Of a DNA stretch of 64,000 bases, positions 32,898-44,302 are shown piece after piece. The position numbers and the translations under genes are program-made. The DNA lies in the NCBI RefSeq assembly GCF_017654505.1, contig NC_054569.1, positions 5,432,608 through 5,496,607 on the forward strand. The letters are read 5' to 3'. The stretch is from Polyodon spathula. Lineage: Eukaryota; Chordata; Actinopteri; Acipenseriformes; Polyodontidae. The notes beneath the pieces were generated by a model that was not told where the DNA came from, ran no database searches, and saw nothing but the letters and a program-made list of their open reading frames with translations. The first letter of the stretch is position 1. Every line of letters starts with the position of its first letter.

Positions 32898-33087
32898 ATC
32901 ATAGTTACCTGTTAGTGCAGTAGCTTCAAGTTCTAGAATTTTGTTTCTGATACTTCTAGCATTTAGATAAATACATTTAATTGTTGTCTTACCTGAGTTG
33001 TTGTTCTTGTTTTGATGCGGTCTCCCTTCTGTTTTTTTGTTGATTTCTCCCCCCTTCCTTTCTAGTTTAAATGCTTCCGAACCAAGA

Positions 33088-33191
33088 TCAAGAAGCTGCT
33101 TGATGAGATTCTGTGATCATTAAGCTACTAACAACCAAACGAGCAAGATTGGCCGAATGGCCTCCTCTCATTTGTAAACTTTCTTATGTTC
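33088..33191 (+). mobile_element. CR1-like LINE copy 3, 3' end after the nested insertion
   Basis: The piece from TCAAGAAGCTGCTTGATGAG to CTTTCTTATGTTCT is exactly the part missing after 29333. It completes copy 3 and shows that copy 4 inserted into it. Confidence 0.85.
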
Positions 33192-33233
33192 TAATGCCCC
33201 CAATCTTTTTTTTTTTTACTATTTATGAGGGGA

Positions 33234-33794
33234 TGTGGCAAAGTGGTAATTAGTGCGCAGGTGCAGTCATCCAATAATGAAAGACAGACAACAAAGTGAT
33301 GGGTGAAATGGTTTCTGTTCTATTTTGCAATCCAAAAGGGTCTGATGACCAAACAGTAAACAAAAGGAGGGCTGGCAATACATAGTGATATGTATTGCGC
33401 AGGGAATACAATATGGACTGCAGTCCCGGAAATGATAAACAATAATCCAGTACATCTACACAAACACGGTCACAAGTCCACAGCGAGTGCTGTAGTGCTC
33501 GTGGTGAAGTGCAAGTTATCTGTGATGCAAAGTGCAGTGTTGTCTGGGTTTGGTGCTGGCCTGAAGCGGCAGCTCTGGATCTTGTTAGCCATCTAATCTA
33601 ATAACAAACAAACGGTTCTATTAAAGACGAGACAGACCGTACAAACAAAACACTCACGGTTCATTCACAATTAGTGCATTCGGTTTCAGCATAACCATAA
33701 GGGACAGATCACCTCGCTACGTCCCCTTACATAATGTCAACCATGACCCCTTAGTTAACAAGCGCAACCGCTCCTCCAGTCCGTGGCTGCCACA
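33234..33794. mobile_element. LTR-like element with TGTGGCA/TGCCACA ends
   Basis: It starts TGTGGCA and ends TGCCACA, a perfect 7-bp inverted repeat of the TG...CA type seen at retroviral and Ty3/gypsy LTR ends. The two well-supported solo LTRs in this window start TGTGGCA and TGTGGAA. Length is 561 bp. The flanking 5-mers (GGGGA and TCGTT) do not match, so this may be a recombined LTR or a partial element. No coding sequence was seen. Confidence 0.45.
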
Positions 33795-33989
33795 TCGTTT
33801 CCCTTCAGGGTCATAGCTCCGCCCCCTTTTTCCAAATATTTGTGCATGAAGTAGGATTTTAGGTCATTCAAGGGTTAACGTGTACTTGAGAATGCATATG
33901 CCTCTATGTTACCAGCTTCAGTGGAAATTGTGCTAAATTATTGTGTGATTGGCTGTTGCTTGCAGGCCCTAGCTTATGACACGACAGCA

Positions 33990-35157
33990 AAGGGCTAAAC
34001 CACAGGTATACGTGCTCACCTGCACAGTGTAGTTAACAGGAACTAGATAGGGAACAAGGCTAAAGCACAGGTGTACATGCTCACCTGCACAGTGTAGTTA
34101 ACAGGAACTAGATAGGGAACAAGGCTAAAGCACAGGTGTACATGCACACCTGCACAGTGTAGTTAACAGGAACTAGATAGGGAACAAGGCTAAAGCACAG
34201 GTGTACATGCTCACCTGCACAGTGTAGTTAACAGGAACTAGATAGGGAACAAGGCTAAAGCACAGGTGTACGTGCTCACCTGCACAGTGTAGTTAACAGG
34301 AACTAGATAGGGAACAAGGCTAAAGCACAGGTGTACGTGCTCACCTGCACAGTGTAGTTAACAGGAACTAGATAGGGAACAAGGCTAAAGCACAGGTGTA
34401 CATGCACACCTGCACAGTGTAGTTAACAGGAACTAGATAGGGAACAAGGCTAAAGCACAGGTGTACGGCTCACCTGCACAGTGTAGTTAACAGGAACTAG
34501 AGGGAACAAGGCTAAAGCACAGGTGTACATGCTCACCTGCACAGTGTAGTTAACAGGAACTAGATAGGGAACAAGGCTAAAGCACAGGTGTACGTGCACA
34601 GTGTAGTTAACAGGAACTAGATAGGGAACTGCACAGTGTAGTTAACAGGAACTAGATAGGGAACAAGGCTAAAGCACAGGTGTACGTGCTCACCTGCACA
34701 GTGTAGTTAACAGGAACTAGATAGGGAACAAGGCTAAAGCACAGGTGTACGTGCTCACCTGCACAGTGTAGTTAACAGGAACTAGATAGGGAACAAGGCT
34801 AAAGCACAGGTGTACGTGCTCACCTGCACAGTGTAGTTAACAGGAACTAGATAGGGAACAAGGCTAAAGCACAGGTGTACGTGCTCACCTGCACAGTGTA
34901 GTTAACAGGAACTAGATAGGGAACAAGGCTAAAGCACAGGTGTACGTGCTCACCTGCACAGTGTAGTTAACAGGAACTAGATAGGGAACAAGGCTAAAGC
35001 ACAGGTGTACGTGCTCACCTGCACAGTGTAGTTAACAGGAACTAGATAGGGAACAAGGCTAAAGCACAGGTGTACGTGCTCACCTGCACAGTGTAGTTAA
35101 CAGGAACTAGATAGGGAACAAGGCTAAAGCACAGGTGTACGTGCTCACCTGCACATA
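33990..35157. repeat. 65-bp minisatellite, about 18 units
   Basis: The unit is about 65 bp, containing CAAGGCTAAAGCACAGGTGT, ACRTGCTCACCTGCACAGTG and TAGTTAACAGGAACTAGATA. A few units carry internal deletions (about 34468, 34500, 34590-34640). Variants ACATGC, ACGTGC and CACACC are distributed in blocks. Confidence 0.97.
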
Positions 35158-36283
35158 GTGCTAAATTGTTCAGGGTGAGGAAGGCAAAGTGTAAGGAAAA
35201 CAACCCCTTATATGGAAACCTCCTGAACCGTCTATGTGACGTGACTGTATAAATGTTGTGCTGACAGGTTGTATTATTAAGACAGACGTGTTTTTGAACG
35301 CACTTGCTGGCTTCCTTTGCGCATCGTATTAAAAGTTTTTGTAAGACCACTGCTCCTGGTTTCCTGTGTCGAGTCCTTTCAAATACCTACTAGAATACGA
35401 ATGAAAGAAATGAGAAACTAATCAAATCATGTACAACTAATTAGAGCAAATAGCGTAAATCTGACTGAGCAGAATAAGGCTTCTCTCAGGTTTTGATAAC
35501 ACTGAAATGTTTGTCACAAATGATGTTGTACAGTTGGCATTATTCCATATCGGCACGCCCTAGGAGATAAAATTTAAACGTTAATTCCAATATGGCCGCC
35601 AAACCATGTGACCAATCTGCTTTACATTTTAGTGGTTGTTACTTTATTATGGGCTGCACAACTGTACCAACACTGAAGATCCTACGGGCAACACTGTTCT
35701 TGTTATTGGTCATAAGTCGTTTTTCAATTATCAATATGGCCGCCAAACCATGTGACCAAAACACGGCATTTTGAAATCGACAGTACTTCACATTACCCTC
35801 TAGTATCACACTCAGTTTCGTGTCTCTAGTGTACTGCAGCATGGATTTATACTTTAATATATGTAAGTGTAGCACTCGTGAAATTGTTTTGCTCACTGCA
35901 TCCATGTTTTCTAACGAAAAAGCAGGGATTTTACAAAACTTTGAAAGGACAATTTGGGTGCCGATCAACATTGCGGTTTAAGACAAGAAGATCTTTGAAT
36001 ATTTTGCGCAAATCCAACGCAGCGGGCAAACCAACGGTCCAATTGATTTTGTTTCAATGTTTTTTTTTTTTACAGGCCATTTGTTGCTATCTGCTGACAT
36101 TATCAGATCTCCATCTTAAGTCGTTTTTGTCGACAAGAGTTTTGAAAATTGTCCAGTATTTTCACGGGATCTAGCCTAGTGGCCAAACTGAACTTTTTCC
36201 ACTTGGGGATGCCAGTCTGGTTGTCCACACTTAGGCATCTACTTACGTATGCGTTTCCATGACTCTGCGACAAACTTTTGGCG

Positions 36284-36285
<2 letters not shown>
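35158..36285. other. Interspersed noncoding repeat, copy A, with ATGGCCGCC modules
   Basis: Contains two occurrences of an ATGGCCGCCAAACCATGTGACC-like module (35592 and 35734), separated by about 142 bp. It ends in a sequence related to copy B (AGGCATCTAC...GCGTNTG...) just before an (AAT)n tract and hairpin. No protein was recognised. The part at 35158-35390 has a TATAAA (35251) and an ATTAAA (35329) and could belong to an LTR. Confidence 0.5.
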
Positions 36286-36338
<53 letters not shown>

Positions 36339-36382
36339 CACAACAATAACAATAGGCTTCCCCGCCAAAGACAGGGAAGCCT
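36286..36382 (+). repeat. (AAT)n tract followed by a perfect 9-bp hairpin
   Basis: About 17 AAT units (36286-36336) are followed by AGGCTTCCC at 36354-36362 and its exact reverse complement GGGAAGCCT at 36374-36382, with an 11-nt loop. The same arrangement recurs at 38898-38958. Confidence 0.9.
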
Positions 36383-36985
36383 AATAATAATAACTAGAGT
36401 TGCTATCAACTATAAAGGCTTCCAAGCAGATATTGTGAAATCCAAGCACATTGGTTGTTATTGATCAAACGTTATCGTCACAAATCATTTTGGACACAGC
36501 TGACTGTGTCAATTTTGGCAAAAATAATGGAAGCATTGCTTAGAAGCAAATTAAAATGTTATTTGGATGCAAACAATATCATAACTAGCTTTTATCGTGA
36601 AATGCATTTTAAGCAATCAGCTTCATTCAACTGCTGGCATCAGTTCCCTGAGGCCTGCACAACTCAGAAGTATGAATTTATATGCAGCTGTGTTTGTGTT
36701 ACAGACAGTGCAAACATTTGGACAAAACATCACTGTGTTGTCTGAGGAAGATATTTTTGTGAACTGATAGTGTATTTTGATAATGGTTTTGAAGGAAATG
36801 GTCATCGACACAGAATACACGTTTCAATTGCAGCGTTCTGTCACCCAGAGCTCGCTGAGCCGGCTGCTGTCTTTGACGTCGCAGCTTTTAGAGAAACGCC
36901 TTCTCCAAACCTTGCAGCACAGAACACATTCTCAACGTGCTATATTTACATGTGTCTGGATTAGCAACAGTCAGATTAATGTCAT
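36383..36985. other. Unique sequence, no gene seen
   Basis: Short ORFs only. A 96-codon ORF at 36455 shows no complete domain. It has a stretch (ILAKIMEALLRSKLKCYL) vaguely like the RT region of LINEs, but too short to call. Confidence 0.35.
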
Positions 36986-37403
36986 TGTGGCAAAGCAAAG
37001 CTCTGCCCTTTAAATTGGCAGGGATGGGGTTAACTTCCCCTACCTGCCTGGGTTTATTATGTTCAGGTGGCTGGGGTTGATTAGTTGATTAGGTTGATTA
37101 ACGATCAATCAGCGCCCAGCCACCTGATATAAAAGGAGGCCTCTGCTTCTCATTTGGAGAGAGGGAGCTGAGGAAGCAGGTTGGGGTTTTTTTGGGTGTT
37201 TGGAAAGTTTGAATCCAGTGAAGGCATTGCCCAGCCTGGAAATTGTTATTTTTGTCAGTTTTGCTTTTTGTCTTTCTTTGTGTTTAAATTGCTTTGTTTT
37301 GGCCCTTGTGCCCTTTCATTTTTGTGTTTATTTATAATAAAATAGTTATTTTTTTGAACTGCAGTCTGTCTCTGGGCCTCTTTCCACTCGCCAGCCTGCC
37401 ACA
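36986..37403 (+). mobile_element. Solo LTR, 418 bp, with GTCAT target duplication
   Basis: Starts TGTGGCAAAG and ends CCTGCCACA. The 5-bp duplication GTCAT lies immediately on both sides (36981-36985 and 37404-37408). In plus orientation it has a TATA box (GATATAAAAGG near 37127) and a polyadenylation signal (AATAAA near 37337) in the right order. No internal region or second LTR is present, so it is a solo LTR of a Ty3/gypsy-like or related element with 5-bp duplications. It carries no coding sequence. Confidence 0.88.
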
Positions 37404-37727
37404 GTCATTGATTAACATTAACAGTATTGTTAAAGTATACATCACTTATCACAGATTTAGTACATTTTTCTTTAAATGCATTGATGTATTTAATATAGCG
37501 TTGACAAGGCTGTTCACGGCTTGCTGTTTAGTGCGCCGCTGGGATACTGAACAGTGTCTAACCACGCATGGGATTCACAGTAAACCACGTGGAATATTGA
37601 GGTAAACGTTTTGAAAGAGAAATAAATAAATTAAAAAAAAAAAATTGCTTAATAATATTGAGGGGAAAAATGTCAAGAGCACAATACTGTGTATACTGCC
37701 TGAGTATTGATTTGCTCACACACTGAC

Positions 37728-38897
<1,170 letters not shown>

Positions 38898-38958
38898 AGA
38901 AAATAATAATAATAATAATAATAATAATAGGCTTCCCCAGCCTTTGGCTCGGAAGCCT
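38898..38958 (+). repeat. (AAT)n tract followed by a hairpin, second copy
   Basis: About ten AAT units are followed by AGGCTTCC (38929-38936) pairing with GGAAGCCT (38951-38958). The loop has an inner stem AGCC/GGCT. Its position relative to the repeat copy matches the hairpin at 36354-36382. Confidence 0.88.
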
Positions 38959-39149
38959 AATTAATGTGCAGGGCTGAACCCCGGTCCCACTTGGCAAACC
39001 CAGGGTGTTTTTTAAAGTAATAACTGCACACAGACACACACAATGGGGTTTGAAATGATGCTTGGAAAGCTCTTTTATTGTAAGCAAAAGAAAGGCGACA
39101 GTGAAACTTTTTTTTTTTTTTTTTTTTTTTTAGTCTTGCTGTGAAATAT

Positions 39150-39459
39150 CAGCTGCCTCCAGATAAATCCATGCAAACATGATACATGGTCAGACTCTCG
39201 TTGTTATATAATTGCAAAAACATTTCTGCACGTTAATTGCATTTTAATATTTAGGGGTGTGAATAATTTTGAACCTTCAGTTTTTGAAATAACATGCAAA
39301 TATGTTAGACAAATATATTTTTGGAAAGTCCAATACTGAATGTCTGAAAATATTAATGTTTTCATTCATTTATGCAACAAGTACTGACTGTACACTGGCA
39401 TTTATTTTGCTAAAACCCATTCTAGTCTATGAGGGTGTGAAGAAGACTGGAGGCAGCTG
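39150..39459. mobile_element. Non-autonomous DNA transposon, 310 bp, CAGCTGCCTCCAG ends
   Basis: It starts CAGCTGCCTCCAG and ends CTGGAGGCAGCTG, a perfect 13-bp terminal inverted repeat. TA follows on the right, and the left neighbour is AT. Towards its right end it contains AAAACCCATTCTAGTCTATG, GGGTGTGAA and CTGGAGGCAGCTG, which is the unit of the 57-bp minisatellite at 41.8-42.9 kb. A TA target would fit Tc1/mariner, but the family is inferred. Confidence 0.7.
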
Positions 39460-39499
39460 TAGGTGATAGTACACATTAACACTTTTATGTTAAAGTACT

Positions 39500-40215
39500 T
39501 GTGGAAGGGTGGTGGGTAATTCACTGACACAGGAGACAGACAGGTGAATTTGGCAACACCGCACAGGTGCCCAGTTTTATTTCAGGGTGCTACTTTCTCT
39601 TTAATCCCGCAGATGGCGCTGTGGGTCCGTGGTCTGATTTACCAACGATGGTAAACAGAACCACGGGCATACCAAGCGATGGTACACAATACCGGCGCCC
39701 TTGCAGGTGCTTCGAAACAATAATTCATAACAGAAGGCACAAAGAAAGAGGGAAAATAAAACAGTAACAAAACTACAAAGAAAAGGTGCTGCACTTTGCA
39801 GTGATATCCCGGTCGCCGCTGCCCGTGCGACCCAGATCACCATCCTACGCTGCCGGCTACCTAGCCTACTCTGATATACTAATCAGGGGTCTGCCCAAGG
39901 GTTCCCCGCCCTCAATGTCTCGCTCTGAACCTCTGTTTATTTCTCTCCCACTAGTTCTCGGTTGTTGACCAGTGCTTCCGTCTCTGCGCGTTTAACAGGG
40001 CAGAGCTGAGGAGACAGCAGAGCGTTATTTTATAGGACCAACAATCACCCAAGACTCGCCTCTCAGCCATTCAGAGAGGGGGAAAGGCCACACACCCACT
40101 TTCCCACCTCCCCGTGTCACTGCCATGACTCACAGGCGGTTGTTGGGCGACTGCCGCCCTCTTCCTGCAGCCCATGAACACGCCAGCAGAGTCAGCACAG
40201 ATCTCTCCCTGCTAC
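39500..40215 (-). mobile_element. Solo LTR, 716 bp, with GTACT target duplication
   Basis: On the plus strand it runs TGTGGAAGGG...CCCTGCTACA. The 5-bp duplication GTACT abuts both ends (39495-39499 and 40216-40220). Read on the minus strand it has a TATA box (CCTATAAAATAAC near 40030) and an AATAAA near 39577, giving U3-R-U5 order, so the LTR points left. It lies 82 bp beyond the stop codon of the ADP-ribosyltransferase gene in the same orientation. No internal region remains. Confidence 0.88.
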
Positions 40216-40297
40216 AGTACTTGGCAGGTTTCTGCTTCTTTTTAAAATGGTACATGCTGCATATGCAAAAGCACTCATCATTAATACACTGAATATT

Positions 40298-40465
40298 TTA
40301 GCAACAGGCCAGTTTCTTAAAAAATGTTCCAACTTTGTTTCCTCCAGCAGGCTTTTTAGAAGAATCTTGAGGCACTAAAATCCAAAATGAGAAAACAAAA
40401 CAAGAACTTAATTTAGGACTCAAGACAATTGTTATACAGTACATATGGACTGGAGAGGAATTACT

Positions 40466-40523
<58 letters not shown>

Positions 40524-43161
40524 CACTTGCTCTTAGTTAAACTGGCTCTTAATTTAGCACTGAAGAGAGTTCCTGTATATATATTGTACTTGCTCTTAAT
40601 TGGCTCTTACCTGCTAAACAGTTGTTCACACTGTTTGTGTCACCTTCAACAGATATCAGGGTGATTTCATTCCCGTTAACACTGGCCACTTTAAACTTTT
40701 CGTAGGGCGGTATGAGAACCTCTTCCTCATGTGGTGCAAACGAATAATCTTTAATGTAAACACCTTGGCAGGTCCTGATGTGAAACACCGTTTCTTTTCC
40801 AAAACTTTCTGCCACTTGCCTACCAAGAGAACTTGATGTAAATGTGCCAAAACGGACCGTACTCCCAACACTTTCCTTTATGGGTTCTCTACTGCCCCTA
40901 ACAACGTCAACACAGCTGGGGCTTTGTGCTTTCAGTTTCTTGGAGGCTGTGGTCATATAAAAATGCAGAGCTTTGAAGGGAAAGGCGTTGTAATTCACTC
41001 CGCCTCCAATTCTAACCGCCGCATTGAATTCACAGTGAAAATCTGGCATGGTGTACGTGTAGAGGGCTGTAGCTTCTTCAGTACTCAGTCCAATAAAGTT
41101 TGTAAGCGCACTTATTTTACCGAGTGCTACAGACCAGGCATAAGCAAATGTTGGGCTTTTCTGAATTTCTGTTGACAAGTAATTTTCTTCCTTGACCTTT
41201 TCTAGCATCTGTGCTTCGCAGCCGATATATTGGTCATCAAGGGAAGAATTTGCCAAGTCCATCTTTAGTGTTGAACCTGAGCATTGTTTCTGAAAAACAC
41301 AGACAGACACACACAGACAGACAGACACACATACACACACACAAAATCAGTTGCGGGGTTAATGTCGTTTTTTCAATTCCATATCCAAATCCCAGTTTCC
41401 CTAGGAATTAATTCCAAATCCTATTCTGTTTTATGCCATAATCTGAGGTTTATCAGGTTACACAAGCTGACAAATTTAGTCTAATTATTGTTATTAATAT
41501 TTATTTCTTAGCAGACGCCCCCCTTACCAAGGGCAACTTACAGTCATATACAAAAAATACATTTCAAGAATCACACAGTACAATTATTAATACCATTTAG
41601 AGCAAGATAAAATACCAGGACTTCATTTCTAATAAGATCAAGTATAAGACACAGTACATTGATTCAGTATCGGAGCAGATAAGTGTCAGTGATAGTTACA
41701 TCAGGGTATGATTAAATGCAAAATACTACAGACTGAATAACACTTGTGGCAGATTACGGCACAGTACTCTGTAAAGTGCAGGATTAAATACAATCAAATA
41801 GGAGCAGATACAGCTGCCTCCAGTATTATTCACACCCTTTGTTTTACATTGTAAAACCCATTCTAGTCTATGAAGGGTGTGAATAATACTGGAGGCAGCT
41901 GTGCATTGTAAAACCCATTCTAGTCTATGGAGGGTGTGAATAATACTGGAGGCAGCTGTGCATTGTAAAACCCATTCTAGTCTATGAAGGGTGTGAATAA
42001 TACTGGAGGCAGCTGTACATTGTAAAACCCATTCTAGTCTATGGAGGGTGTGAATAATACTGGAGGCAGCTGTGCATTGTAAAACCCATTCTAGTCTATG
42101 GAGGGTGTGAATAATACTGGAGGCAGCTGTGCATTGTAAAACCCATTCTAGTCTATGGAGGGTGTGAATAATACTGGAGGCAGCTGTGCATTGTAAAACC
42201 CATTCTAGTCTATGGAATAATACTGGAGGCAGCTGTACACTGGCTGGAGGCAGCTGTACATTGTAAAACCCATTCTAGTCTATGGAGGGTGTGAATAATA
42301 CTGGAGGCAGCTGTACATTGTAAAACCCATTCTAGTCTATGGAGGGTGTGAATAATACTGGAGGCAGCTGTACATTGTAAAACCCATTCTAGTCTATGAA
42401 GGGTGTGAATAATACTGGAGGCAGCTGTACATTGTAAAACCCATTCTAGTCTATGAAGGGTGTGAATAATACTGGAGGCAGCTGTACATTATAAAACCCA
42501 TTCTAGTCTATGAAGGGTGTGAATAATACTGGAGGCAGCTGTACATTGTAAAACCCATTCTAGTCTATGAAGGGTGTGAATAATACTGGAGGCAGCTGTA
42601 CATTGTAAAACCCATTCTAGTCTATGAAGGGTGTGAATAATACTGGAGGCAGCTGTGCATTGTAAAACCCATTCTAGTCTATGGAGGGTGTGAATAATAC
42701 TGGAGGCAGCTGTACATTGTAAAACCCATTCTAGTCTATGGAGGGTGTGAATAATACTGGAGGCAGCTGTACATTGTAAAACCCATTCTAGTATATGAAG
42801 GGTGTGAATAATACTGGAGGCAGCTGTACATTGTAAAACCCATTCTAGTATATGAAGGGTGTGAATAATACTGGAGGCAGCTATAAGTGAATTGTTAAAA
42901 ACTTCAACTGAGGGGTTCAATTAAGTAATTGAGAGGAGCTCCAAAACCCAAAGTCAGAGACAGGGAGTCTCCGAGACTAGCGTTGAGAAACACTGGCGTA
43001 GGTCACTATATAATCTTTATTTGATATGTGAATAGAACCCTGCTTTGGAAAAACAAAAAATGACAAAAACTTACCTTTTTAGAAACCGCAATCTTTCCTG
43101 GGGCCTGAGCGGCCAATAGGAGAAGAAAGCAGAATTTCAAGAGAGATGAAGCCATCTTCAT
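40298..43161 (-). CDS. Arginine-specific ecto-ADP-ribosyltransferase (ART family)
   Basis: Three coding exons on the minus strand: 43161-43075, 41289-40611 and 40374-40298. Total 843 nt, 280 codons plus stop, with junction phases 0 and 1. Residues 1-22 or so form a signal peptide (KMASSLLKFCFLLLLAAQA). The ART domain fills exon 2. The active-site triad of the R-S-EXE class is visible: Arg160 in DVVRGSR, Ser in FTSSS (180-183), and Glu217/Glu219 in HEEEVLIPP. The family transfers ADP-ribose from NAD+ to arginine on extracellular or secreted proteins. The short last exon encodes a basic tail ending KKLACC with no hydrophobic GPI-anchor signal, so a secreted form is likely. Splice sites are canonical (donors GTAAGT and GTAAGA; acceptors TTTTTCAG and GATTTTAG). 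A paralogue number cannot be assigned by eye. Confidence 0.9.
40470..40521. repeat. (TA)n microsatellite
   Basis: An uninterrupted TA run of about 23 units, located in the ADP-ribosyltransferase intron between exons 2 and 3. Confidence 0.97.
41480..41809. mobile_element. Interspersed repeat with L2-type tail (SINE/LINE 3' end)
   Basis: Read on the minus strand, its left end gives GCCCTTGGTAAGG...GCGTCTGCTAAGAAATAAAT. This resembles the common vertebrate L2/SINE 3' tail (GGATAAAGGCGTCTGCTAAAT). The rest of the 330 bp is AT-rich and noncoding. The exact family is not known to me. It lies in the first coding intron of the ADP-ribosyltransferase gene. Confidence 0.5.
41810..42886. repeat. 57-bp minisatellite, about 19 units, founded by a palindromic MITE
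   Basis: The first 93 bp are a perfect palindrome: the 30-nt arm at 41810-41839 (ACAGCTGCCTCCAGTATTAT...) pairs exactly with 41873-41902 across a 33-nt centre. After that, only the centre and right arm are repeated, as a 57-bp unit (CATTGTAAAACCCATTCTAG, TCTATGRAGGGTGTGAATAA, TACTGGAGGCAGCTGTR). The array lies in the intron between exons 1 and 2 of the ADP-ribosyltransferase gene. Confidence 0.95.
42887..43074. other. Intron sequence next to the signal-peptide exon
   Basis: Unique sequence between the 57-bp array and the exon 1 donor. It contains a common fish-repeat-like string (CGTTGAGAAACACTGG). Confidence 0.3.
43075..43161 (-). CDS. ADP-ribosyltransferase exon 1: signal peptide
   Basis: ATG at 43161, or an in-frame ATG two codons later at 43155. 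It encodes 29 residues with a hydrophobic core (FCFLLLLAA) and a plausible cleavage after AQA. The donor is AAAAAG|GTAAGT on the minus strand. Upstream, CTAACAG|GACAGTG could be the acceptor of a 5' UTR exon. Confidence 0.82.
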
Positions 43162-43504
43162 CACTGTCCTGTTAGTTTAGATACTCTTAGGAACAAAAAC
43201 AAAACAAACAAAAACACCCTAATAAGATTAATATACTATTTATGAGAAAATATAAGGCATATTTATAATGTAAATTCCAGATGGCATAGTTAGAAGTCTG
43301 TGCAATCAGCAAACTGACCGGAACATGAATAATCCTAACAGTGCCACAGGGATTAGTGCAGAAGTGACTCCTAATGCAAGGTCTGGGGTTGCCAAGAAGT
43401 GTTATGAGAACGTTACCTGAATGTTTTGAAAGTGAACACACTCCCTGGAGTGTTTTTTTGGGGGGAGCGTTTTGAGCGGACTAAACTCGTTGTTTTTTGT
43501 TTGT

Positions 43505-43742
43505 TTAGCAGTGTGGAGTAGTGGTTAGGGCTCTGGACTCCTCACCAGAGGGGTGTGGGTTCAACCCCAGGTGGAGGGGGGGGGCACATTGCTGCTGTAC
43601 CCTTGAGCAAGCGGGCAGGTACCTAGATTGCTCCAGTACAAACCCAGCTGTATAAATGGGTAATTGTATGTAAAAAAGATTAAGTGATATCTTGTAATAA
43701 TTGTAAGTTGTCCTGGATAAAGACGTCTAAGAAATAACAATG
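43505..43742 (+). mobile_element. tRNA-derived SINE with L2-type tail
   Basis: The head has a polymerase III A-box-like TAGTGGTTAGGGCTCTGG and a B box GGGTTCAACCCC at spacing typical of a tRNA. The tail is TGGATAAAGACGTCTAAGAAAT, the L2-type 3' end shared by many vertebrate SINEs. It is inserted in the 5' intron of the ADP-ribosyltransferase gene. Confidence 0.8.
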
Positions 43743-44248
43743 AGCTTCTATCTTTGTGTAATAAAAATTTGTTTTAATTAAAAATAACTGTATCCTGGTT
43801 GATCTGTTCCTTGGTTTGCCCTCCGAATACAATCTTACATATTAAAGTGTGAGGGTGCAATTCCCTCAGTGGCGTCGTCTGGCTACCTTACCAGGTGTGA
43901 CATAATGAAATGACGAAGACAGACAAGCGCTGCTCAAGCTTTAGTTCTCCAAAACACACACTGTCGAGCCGTCCTCCTCTTTTCACACTGCAAACCGACA
44001 GCCAAGCCAAACCGGACCTGTCTGTAGCGCCGTCAGAGGAAACGCAGTTCCGCCAGCAACTTGCAGCCCCCCCCCCACACACACTCACACACTTTCTTTT
44101 GTTGTGGCAAAGCAAGGTTCTAACTAGAGCCTTTACTTCTCTGAGTGTACAGTAGAAAAATAAATTTAAAAAGGAAAGAGAGGAAAGCAGAAAGGCAGAA
44201 CAAAGAGAGAGGAAATAATAACAAAGACATTTTGAATTTGGAACTTAC

Positions 44249-44302
44249 CTGCCAATGCTGTCCAGCAGCCCGGTCGTTTCAAAGGCATGTCGGGAGTAAG
44301 TT
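44249..44302 (-). promoter_or_regulatory. Putative 5' UTR exon and TATA promoter of the ADP-ribosyltransferase gene
   Basis: On the minus strand a TATA box (CTATATAAG, 44327-44334 for TATATAAG) is followed about 30 bp later by a likely start near 44300. A short exon then ends in GGCAG|GTAAGTTC at 44249. An acceptor (CTAACAG, 43171-43172) lies 10 nt before the ATG exon. This is consistent with a noncoding first exon. It is inferred from consensus sites only. Confidence 0.55.

Larger units (their letters stand above)
29334..33087 (-). mobile_element. CR1-like LINE copy 4 (inner, 5'-truncated, mosaic)
   Basis: A minus-strand copy starting at the family 3' end (AGAACATAAGAACATAAG at 29338) and extending to about 33083 in the ORF1/ORF2 junction. 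It holds the ORF2 C-terminus (29778-29407 with a frameshift upstream), a disrupted segment at 30081-31265 (separate entry), then the reverse transcriptase N-terminal part (31822-31268) and the endonuclease (32897-31812). It sits inside copy 3 in opposite orientation: the GGATCCTTCA of copy 3 stops at 29333 and AGAAGCTGCTTG of copy 3 resumes at 33091. Confidence 0.9.

Noticed and set aside
42489..42920. 143-codon minus-strand ORF over the 57-bp array
   Set aside because: 57 bp is 19 codons, so the repeat stays open by period alone. It lies in an intron of the ADP-ribosyltransferase gene.
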